DNA of 64,000 nucleotides from Trichoplax sp. H2 (Eukaryota > Placozoa > Uniplacotomia > Trichoplacea). The position numbers and the translations under genes are program-made. Where the stretch lies: assembly GCA_003344405.1 (NCBI GenBank), contig NOWV01000011.1, forward strand, positions 806,001-870,000. Direction: 5' to 3'. Below the pieces are notes generated by a model. It was not told where the DNA came from. It did no database searches and worked only from the letters and a program-made list of their open reading frames with translations. The first letter of the stretch is position 1. Every line of letters starts with the position of its first letter. Below, in pieces: positions 56,158-64,000 of this stretch.

Positions 56158-56251
56158 ATTAAGCAATGACGACCATACGGACATGGAAGAGTGGAGGCAG
56201 AACTCGAAGGAGCTTGCTGAGGAAGAGGCTCGCGGTTACCACCCATCATAA
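56158..56251 (+). CDS. candidate terminal exon, unknown product
   Basis: After a good acceptor (aatgtctctttcag) a phase-2 frame of 30 codons runs to TAA at 56249-56251, coding a hydrophilic tail with DMEEWRQNSKELAEEEARGY. Codon use is good and it sits divergent to the L51/S25 gene and just upstream of MRPS25, but no upstream exon or homologue was found. It resembles the tail of a small mitochondrial protein only in general character. Confidence 0.25.
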
Positions 56252-56719
56252 AAGGTTTTACTATGGAAGATCTGGTAGTGAAGGGGCAGTAAGCTAGACC
56301 ATACTGCACTTTATTGCCATACAGAACCCTATTAGAATATTAAGAAAGTTGTGTGGCCAGGTGCGTGGGGTGCAGTAGCGACCAGTGTTATGCCGTAAAC
56401 TGCTTACTGTATAGGGTATAGGAAGGTACAGGGGCTATAAAATACATTGTCATGCCCTTATCTGGTAATGACAAAGGAAGTCGTATGTATATCGTGTTGA
56501 AAAGAGACGAGAAGGTCTCTAAAGGGCGACAGCTTATTTTGCACATTTTAGGTATAGAGTTAGTGTTACGTACCGAACAGATCTATACGAAAATCGCCCA
56601 TGCCTTGGACTGGACAGACTGTGGACAGACGAGAGCCTACAGCTCATTGCATGCTCTCTATCCAAGGGGCCACTTGCAGCGCTCAGCCATAACTTCAAAC
56701 TCAAATTATTGATAGAAAA

Positions 56720-58109
56720 ATGAGGGGTAAAAGCAAAATATTCCTCAGATCACTGGATTATTTGTCCAAATGGAAGCTACCGTTAAAGAATTCAGTGAAT
56801 AGTATCACAATTTCCTATAATACACACGGAGGTATAAGCAAAGGTTTGAGGTAAGTAGGACGTATGTTCCTTCTTCTGAGAGCAACAATGCCATCATCAT
56901 TCTCTCTTGATGGCCACTTGACAAATTTAGTCCATAAAATTGCCCTAACTATCTTGTATAATGTCAATGGTGTAGACGCCTATTCTACTGTACTCGAGTC
57001 ATTATGTACAGTATTACAAACTGATTACACTATCTATGTCAAGATTATCGTATCGGCTGTCTTCTACTGTATTTCCACAGAAGAATAGCTCAATTAATTA
57101 TACAGGATGATTACTAAAGCTTTAACTTGATTGCCTATAAATTTCTTACATCAAGAATATAGTATTAACCTTATTTTCAGCTATCATTGGTGTCTACTGC
57201 TCATAATACCCAGAAATTCTATAATTATAGGGAATTTGTAAAATATAAACTGCCGCAACTACAATACAACAATCCTAAAGTCCAAATGTTAAAATTTAAA
57301 AATCGCGCACCCGTGCCGAACATAACCCTATTCCATGGTAAGTCTAATAAAACTATCAATCTTGCATGTAGGCTTCCAATCAATTGGGTTATGTGCAATA
57401 CTTGATCATTATAACCTTTAAGGAATAAATTAAATGCACGAAGGGAGTAATAATCGATTGTTTACCATATAAATAGGCTAGGGTACAGTTTGATAAGTTC
57501 ACTGTAAAATGAAATAAGTTCTATTAATAGCAAGCTTTGCAGATAGTGTTACAAAATTTAATCGCCATGTTCATTTGGTACTACGATTATAGACTCTCTA
57601 TTTCATTTTATGTTATGTTTAACGTAGCTACAGTTAGAATTGGGAAAAAAATGCATTTTGATCAAATATCAAGTTCTGTAATTATTGTACGTGTACGTTA
57701 AAAATTTAAAAATACTTCTTGCAGACGATGGAAGGAAATGGACTATTGATGCTGAAAAAACTTCTATGCAAGAACTGGTCATGCAACTTGAGTCTGTAGC
57801 TAAAAAAGACAGGTTAGAAAATGTGTAGCTCATACATATGATGTAACTTGGTCGCAATATCGGCCTTAAATGCAATATGGATAACAATATTTTACTCGAT
57901 ACAACTAACAATAGTATTATCCTCGTTATAGCAAAACTTTATTGCTTGAAGAACAGGCCAGAGCTAGCCAGCATAACCGTGCAAACTTTGGAGATGCTCG
58001 ACAAGGCCATTTCTGTATGTGCGAAATTCCAGGTCAGGTGTCTTGTCCAGCAAAAAGGCTATTATCGGAGAAATTTAGAAAGAAACCGTGGATGCAGAAA
58101 GGACAATAG
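56720..58109 (+). CDS. MRPS25: mitochondrial small ribosomal subunit protein mS25
   Basis: Four exons: 56720-56850, 57231-57337, 57725-57812, 57932-58109; 167 residues (human 173). The N-terminus carries LDYLSKWKLPLKNSV and SYNTHGGISKGLRE, matching the family's DYLS..V..K.SV and YNTHG.....G.R. Exon 2 codes the core FVKYKLPQLQYNNPKVQML followed by FKN and P, characteristic of mS25. Exon 3 gives TIDAEKTSMQELVMQLESV, and exon 4 the animal-type C-terminal extension with NRANFG, FCMCEIPGQVSCP and a basic end. Phase is kept and the spacing matches the human protein almost residue for residue. The protein belongs to the small mitoribosomal subunit, where its C-terminal cysteines may help bind an iron-sulphur cluster with neighbouring proteins. 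Convergent on RBSN. Confidence 0.95.
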
Positions 58110-58212
58110 AAACCAAAATTACCATGTTAAATTATACATTATTTTAGCAATTAAATGTACATTGTGATTCCAATACGGCTGTATATAAACCATTTCGATA
58201 AAGTACTGCATT

Positions 58213-58218
58213 AATAAA
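58213..58218 (+). terminator. candidate poly(A) signal of MRPS25
   Basis: AATAAA 104 bp past the MRPS25 stop, followed by T-rich sequence; the most convincing poly(A) signal in the window. Confidence 0.55.
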
Positions 58219-59866
58219 GCGTAAATTTATGACGCAAGGTATCTACGGTATACAGTAACTTCAATATGATAAAGCTCGGTAAAAGCTTCATACCTTAAAT
58301 ATTCTGATAGATCGGATAGACATCCTTTTACTCTATGATATTTTCTGCTGTATTCATATTTGATAATGCCTTGACCTCACTGATTAACCACAGAATTAAA
58401 TTTTAATCTTAATCTTACTGTGTGCAGAGTGCCATTTTAACGATATTACCGTTATGCTTACTATCAGGGAAGATACATGTATTATCGATATATTGCTTAA
58501 AAACTTCATCACTTATTTTCAGCGCAATGCAAAGCAATATGGGTCTAATAATTAATTAATTAATTGATAGACCAAATTAGAAATTTTATCATATTAAAAT
58601 AGTTTTAAATTGATCACAGACTTGCAAAATCTTAACATTTCAATTCATTCAATGCTTAATTATGTATTAATTATCGAGTTACTGTATTTTCTGTAAAAAA
58701 AGGAAAGAAGCAATAATTAGCGGCAATAACGTGCAGTAAAACGATTCAATTGCAATCAAACTTTCTATGTTTACCGATAACCGACAACTTATGAAAAATA
58801 TCGTAATAGTAATCTTAGCAATAAAATTCGTTTGCATGAATTTCATTGCTAAGGTTACCGCTAATTTTCTTCAAGAAAGTTCATCGGAACCGAGGTGTCG
58901 GTGAAATTATACAGGGCGAAGCCTATCTTACCTCAAAACGCCATATTTCTCAAGTCAATACTGTACGACCGTAACCTACGCTTCTTTGTCCTCTCGGTGG
59001 ACGTATGTAATATGTCTTAAATATCTTACTGAAAGACAAATTACTTTTGTAACATCCTATTAATTGATAATACTGTCCCTCTGCATTAGACATGTAGCTA
59101 TACATTTAAAGGGTTATTACTGGCCACTTTCAGTTAATTGACATGACACATTTATATAACATTAGAGACCGAGAATGTAACAACCAGGCAACCCATTTAT
59201 TATTTATAAATCAAAGTTGCCTTAAATCTCTGCTAGTAGATCCATCCACTATTTTTAAGTATAATAAACCTGTATACTAACAAAAATCGAATGATTTTAA
59301 TCCATTATTCTAACTATTAGGATATATACAGTAGCAGAGTTCGTGCACATTGACATGCTACGCACCTACTTTTACTATACAATGTAAATGTTATAATGTT
59401 GTCAGCTATTTAGTATATTTAGACGACTCAAATATCTACAAATCGGCCTATTAATTTACAGAGAATACAATTTGAGAAGTAATGAATGTTAATAGAATGC
59501 TGTCATCAGATTGCATAAAGTACTGTCCTCTGGCGCATTTACAATATTGTAACAATTAAAATATACACTGTACATAAGTAAAAATCAATCCTGGTTACGA
59601 ACTACTAATGCTAAAATTATGTATGCAATCAATAACAGCTACCGTAGTTAGTCCTTTATCCATGATTTTATATAAGACTGTATATATATGTTATATACTG
59701 ATTAACAGACCTTCTTTTTCATAGCTTATCCAGTTCCTATTTATATTACTGTAGGACTATTTAAAGCGTATGAAATGCTAATAATAATCATAAATGTTGT
59801 AAAAAAATTTACGATCAGCTGATTTAAGAACTTTTGTAGTTTATATGATAATATAATAAACAGTTG
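58219..59866. other. intergenic between convergent MRPS25 and RBSN
   Basis: About 1.6 kb, AT-rich, no exon or repeat recognised. Confidence 0.4.
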
Positions 59867-62569
59867 TTATTGATTCATGATTTCGGCCTGTATTTCAGAT
59901 AAATTGCGTTCTAATGAAGCAACGTCGTCATATTTTCCTTCACTTCTAGCTATTTCAATGTATTTTCTTAAGTTTTTAGCTTGCTCTTCCCAGACATTAA
60001 TTACATCTTCCGATGGAGCACTAATTGATCCGCGTACAACCCAATCATGGTTGGCTATTGCAGTAAAAATACATACCATAGTATATAACCCTTAATATTT
60101 GTATAGATATAAAACACAAGCTAGACAAGTGCACAAATCGATATATACTTTTACGTACTGTCATTCTTGGAAGCAACTCGTCTTCGTTGGAAACTATCAT
60201 TTGTATTAATATCTGATTTGACAGCAACAGAATGCTGATTTTTAGAAAATTCAACTCTAGATGTAGATTCTCCCCTATCAGGAGACATCGACGCCTGGTT
60301 TTTTGTATATTCTGCTCGTACTAAATTTTCGGCTCTTTCTAATTCAATCTTTCTTTGAATAACTGCTTTTCGCTGCCGTTGTAGATTATTCAATTCCTCT
60401 TCAGTAGGTAATCCAGGTAATGTTAACATTTTATCTTGTAAAAACTTAGTTGCGAATTGTCGTATACCGCGTCGCAATTTTTCTGAAGCAGAGTTAAACA
60501 ATGTAGCGGAATCGGCCATGTCTACATCTAAAACGGCGATTTTTTTGCTGCCATAATATAGTAAGTGTATGTTTATTTCATTAGCATACAGTACAAAGAG
60601 AGTAAATTTATTATTTCAGTAAATCATATCATATCATTACCTTATTCCATCAATTTGTTCAAATAACTTGAGTAACTTAACGCGAAGATTGGCAGCGACC
60701 TCTAAACTATATTCACTCCCTCCAGCACTAAGTTTTAAAATAATCGTAGATACAATATGCACGTAAATATACAGATTCAAGCTGGTAACACAGCAGACCC
60801 GGTATGGGTATGGGACATGTTTTGATATAAACATCTCTAACATTACCAAAAAATATCTTTAGATAGATAGAAACCGCAAGACTATTTTACCTGAGTGATT
60901 TAGCCATTTTTTCGTAATCTGGAATACCCTTTGTAATAGAATCCATATTTTCTTTCATTTTCTAAATTACAAATTATGTATCCATTATTATCTTACATAA
61001 AGTACTGTACACATTTTTTACAAAAGAATAACATATACATACGGGTACATATATAGTATTCATAATATTGTATTAACTTTGCTACAACAACACAATTATT
61101 ACTACCTCATAATATACAAGAATGACAGGGCTTTCAAATTTTTCCTTAAGATGTTGCATATACCTATTATTAAGTTAATAAGACACAAACATGTTATTGC
61201 TAGTGGCGAACCTATAAGACCAATAAACTATGTGCCTTTAGTTACATTTTGATCATTTACAGTTATCTAGTCAGTAATTACGAAATGAGTAAATAATCCG
61301 CGATCATAAGGATGAATACTATGGATTCAATCATTTATTTAAAGTAAAGTAAATATCAAAATACTACAATACAAGAAGTATCGGCTGCAGTTACTGTACG
61401 TGATAGACATACATCACCAAAGGTACAACATCGTTAATTTTAAGCCTAAAAGGTTTCTGTGAATCAAAATATATATGCCTATTTACCTTGATAAACGAAC
61501 ATTACAGTTTGGACAAACTCGAAATGGTTCGCTTTCATCATCTTTCTGATTGTTACTAGCACGAGAGCTGGCAGTTGGTTCAACTAGATATTCTATGATA
61601 TTAGTAAAATATGAATTTATCAGTTTCATTACAGAATCTTTAATGGTTAATTACTCTAGTTCATTATCTATTGAGCATACTCGCAGTGGATACAAGGATA
61701 AAATAGGAACATTTTGCACAGATGACTACACCACATAACCGGCAATGGTGTCTTCTCCTAGTAATGTTAAAACTTTTACCACAGCATTGGCAAGCAGATA
61801 CATCATCATCTTGTGTCCATGGCACTACTTTTTTCTCGGCAGCTATATTGAAACAAGAGAAATGATTCTTCTACTTTAGCGAAAATTTAAATCAGGAGAG
61901 ATTCGACTGTTTGCTATCATAGTTATCTATGTAGCTTACCTTTACGATAAAGTGGATTCACCTTGCTAACCTCGTTTAGCGATTTTAGTAACTAAAGATT
62001 TAAAAAAATCAGTTATACTCTTGGTAAAAAGCGATGCCAGTTTCTACAGTAAATACTTGGGTTAGATTCGTGCTAGTATAAAAGCAATATACTTTGTTGA
62101 TCTAGTTATACGGATACACATTGCAGAACAATACTATTTAGAATATCATAGAAGGGTAACAATGACAGCCTCTATACGATCAGACATAAAATCATTAATC
62201 TAGAATGAAGTTCAGTATACATACAATTAGGGCATCAAATGTAGCGTTCAGACTATATTATATTATTTATTGTGTAGATTTTAAGTTCGACGACATAATA
62301 ATTACTGCAACTATTTGCTGAAATAACAGTTTAAGCTTTGATCATATCGAGATTATCCAATTGTACCGTAAGTCAGAAAGTGTGTCATAATTTAACTAAT
62401 CTATCTATACTATGCTACAATGACATGGTCGCAATGTTCAAAGATAAGACCTAAGATAGGTTTATTACCTTTTCTAGGCGAAAAACTAATTTATTCGTTT
62501 CCATAAAACCATGGTCAATAGACTGATTACGTAAGCGACGAAATTCTTCAGTTACACGATTGATTAGAC
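59867..62569 (-). CDS. RBSN: rabenosyn-5, Rab effector with FYVE finger (5' end not found)
   Basis: Exons seen: 62569-62469, 61991-61940, 61842-61681, 61583-61487, 61163-61106, 60961-60891, 60727-60641, 60547-60159, 60054-59867; 400 residues to the stop. The first matches the Rab4-binding helix region (IDHGFMETNKLVFRLEK). A full FYVE finger follows, split by an intron: PWTQDDD (WxxD), CQCC, RRRHHCRLCG (phosphate-binding R(R/K)HHCR), CAKC and RVCPNC; this binds PI3P on early endosomes. Next come the helical segment with GSEYSLEVAANLRVKLLKLF, SKKI, and LPTEEELNNLQRQRK, and the C-terminal Rab5-binding hairpin AKNLRKYIEIARSEGKYDDV. Rabenosyn links Rab4/Rab5, VPS45 and recycling. Compared with the 784-residue human protein the long acidic NPF-repeat region that binds EHD proteins is absent. 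The N-terminal C2H2 finger exon was not found and may lie beyond the window. Confidence 0.9.
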
Positions 62570-64000
62570 CTGTAATTAATAAATACACCATTTTAATGTA
62601 ATTGATTGATTTTAAATACTAGCATCTAGTAAGAAAAGCTTTACTACCCCAAACATGAAGACCTATCTAGAACAGCCTATATCGCAATCTATTCAATTGC
62701 GTTGCTTTCTATTTTATACCAAGCCAAGAATGGCATATAGTGAACAAATTTAAATATTTTATCAAATTGTAGAACAAAATGGGGGTGTTATATCTATCAT
62801 CAAGTAGAGAACTAGAAATGCTATCTCCACCTATATCTTTCCAAGAAACGTTTCATTTGTATTTGATTAATATAAGGCCAACATCTGGTGTACGCTAATC
62901 GCATACAACTTGAGTGCAAACAACAAGGATTTCATGGGTAGAATCAAACTGAATTATATATACGAGTAAATATCTACTATTAACACCAAAAATATTGATT
63001 ATCACAAATACTTATTTTGTTACAATATCAGATAATCTTGGCAATAAGCATGGGGCTAAAGAAAAATAGCAAGCTATTGCAATAAAGACAAAACCTTTAC
63101 ATTTATTATCATGTAGCTAATAACTACATGGAATGGAATGTAATTAAACACCTATGAGGATCACCCAGTTTGTGCGAAAATAACGGCTCTGTCAATCAGT
63201 GCTAAAAAAGAATGAAGTAATAACCCCCAAAGTTTCCTATTCTAAACCCAATGTAAACTAAATTTAATGGTAGTTAACACGTACACATCTTGATCATAGT
63301 GATACTGTACCGGTAAGATGACTGTAAAAGTAATCATGAAATAATGCAAAAGTATAGTAGCATAACAATTCGTTGATGCTCGTAGAGAGTAAAAGAATGA
63401 ACGGTATCTTGTACAAAGTAGGTATAAAAGATCATTTCAAGAGGAAGGTCAAAGACTCTTGCCAATTGGAGCAAAACTGTCTTATTCTAATCTAGTTGCT
63501 AGTCGAGATTATTACTTGATGATGAGCTATCACAAGTCTATTATTAAGCTGGACTGTCTTAACAGTTCCATCCAGAATATGTAAATCAAGGTCTGGAGCA
63601 AATTAAAAGTACAAGTAACTCTCTTCCTGGCTACTTCCAGCATACCAGTATATTGTTATATTGCTGAAAGGAGTGCGATATAAACAGAATGTAGAAATAT
63701 TATCATGGATCAATAATATAGTTACACCGTATATATTTGGTATGACTATTTCACTGCATGCGGGTCAAATAAAATCATTATAATGGCATTCCATTGGATA
63801 GAGGAAAGGTGGCAAATTCACAGAAGAAAGTATAGAAATAGCGAATTTATTGGCTCCATTGTAGGCAGTCGCTCGTTATTTCTGTCCTTTCGTATTCTAT
63901 AGTATAACGATTAATTATTGCATGCTTTTAATGGTAGTTTAGCTTCCCCTGAACCACAGTAAAGTGCTGTTGCTCATCTCCTACTGTCTATGTATGGAAG
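62570..64000. other. upstream of RBSN, no confident gene
   Basis: The missing 5' exons of RBSN should lie here or past the right edge, but no C2H2 finger or start codon could be fixed. A minus-strand frame around 63490-63340 (containing LLQLARVFDLPLEMIF) is open but lacks a usable acceptor. Confidence 0.35.
63516..63592 (-). CDS. candidate exon, unknown
   Basis: A 77-nt stretch between a good acceptor (AATTTGCTCCAG) and donor (CAA|GTAATA), phase 1 to phase 0, codes 25 residues including LDLHILDGTVKTVQLNNRLV. It does not fit the rabenosyn sequence and no partner exon was found, so it may belong to another gene or be chance. Confidence 0.2.

Noticed and set aside
56452-56712. 86-residue plus-strand frame just before MRPS25
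   Set aside because: Likely within the MRPS25 promoter or leader; no homology and a different frame from MRPS25.

Overview
The window reads as nuclear DNA of an animal with a compact, AT-rich genome. Every confident gene is split by many short introns (mostly 70-600 bp) with GT-AG borders, and the products are eukaryotic: a Rab GAP, an SMN-complex subunit, a GPI-anchor enzyme, the mitotic kinase, mitoribosomal proteins and a FYVE endosomal adaptor. The intron density, gene density (about nine genes in 64 kb) and near-human exon alignment suggest an early-branching animal, most likely a placozoan (Trichoplax/Hoilungia type). This is an inference from style; I could not run a species comparison.

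Gene order, with models rebuilt by hand from splice sites and reading phase: possible end of an unknown + gene (3-155); a 12-exon gene for an unknown 1,535-residue charged protein (1022-9042, -); a doubtful small + gene (9462-9847); TBC1D30 (12858-20874, +); GEMIN2 (21965-25734, -); PIGN with 32 exons (26935-34277, +); CDK1 (36257-37956, -); a membrane-anchored armadillo protein (49676-52608, +, 5' exon not found); a small L51/S25-domain mitoribosomal protein (54766-55988, -); MRPS25 (56720-58109, +); and rabenosyn-5, RBSN, lacking its 5' end (59867-62569, -). The nine confident genes alternate strand without exception, giving convergent tail-to-tail pairs and divergent head-to-head pairs.

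The 11.7 kb between CDK1 and the armadillo gene, and the 2 kb before TBC1D30, hold most of the repeats: tandem duplications of 103, 134, 208 and 348 bp, a five-copy ~185-bp array, a region dense in GTAC palindromes, and two ~1.1-kb near-identical blocks on either side of a 20-N gap that are probably two alleles joined in assembly. A seven-copy ~100-bp array with an internal hairpin lies inside the first intron of GEMIN2.

The genes do not form one pathway: they cover snRNP assembly, GPI anchors, the cell cycle, mitochondrial translation and endosome/cilium Rab traffic. The most interesting points are two L51/S25/CI-B8-domain genes within 3.4 kb (MRPS25 and a second one resembling fungal mL61/Mrp49), two GC-AG introns, a 22-nt micro-exon in PIGN, a shortened rabenosyn without NPF motifs, and the large unrecognised 1,535-residue protein.
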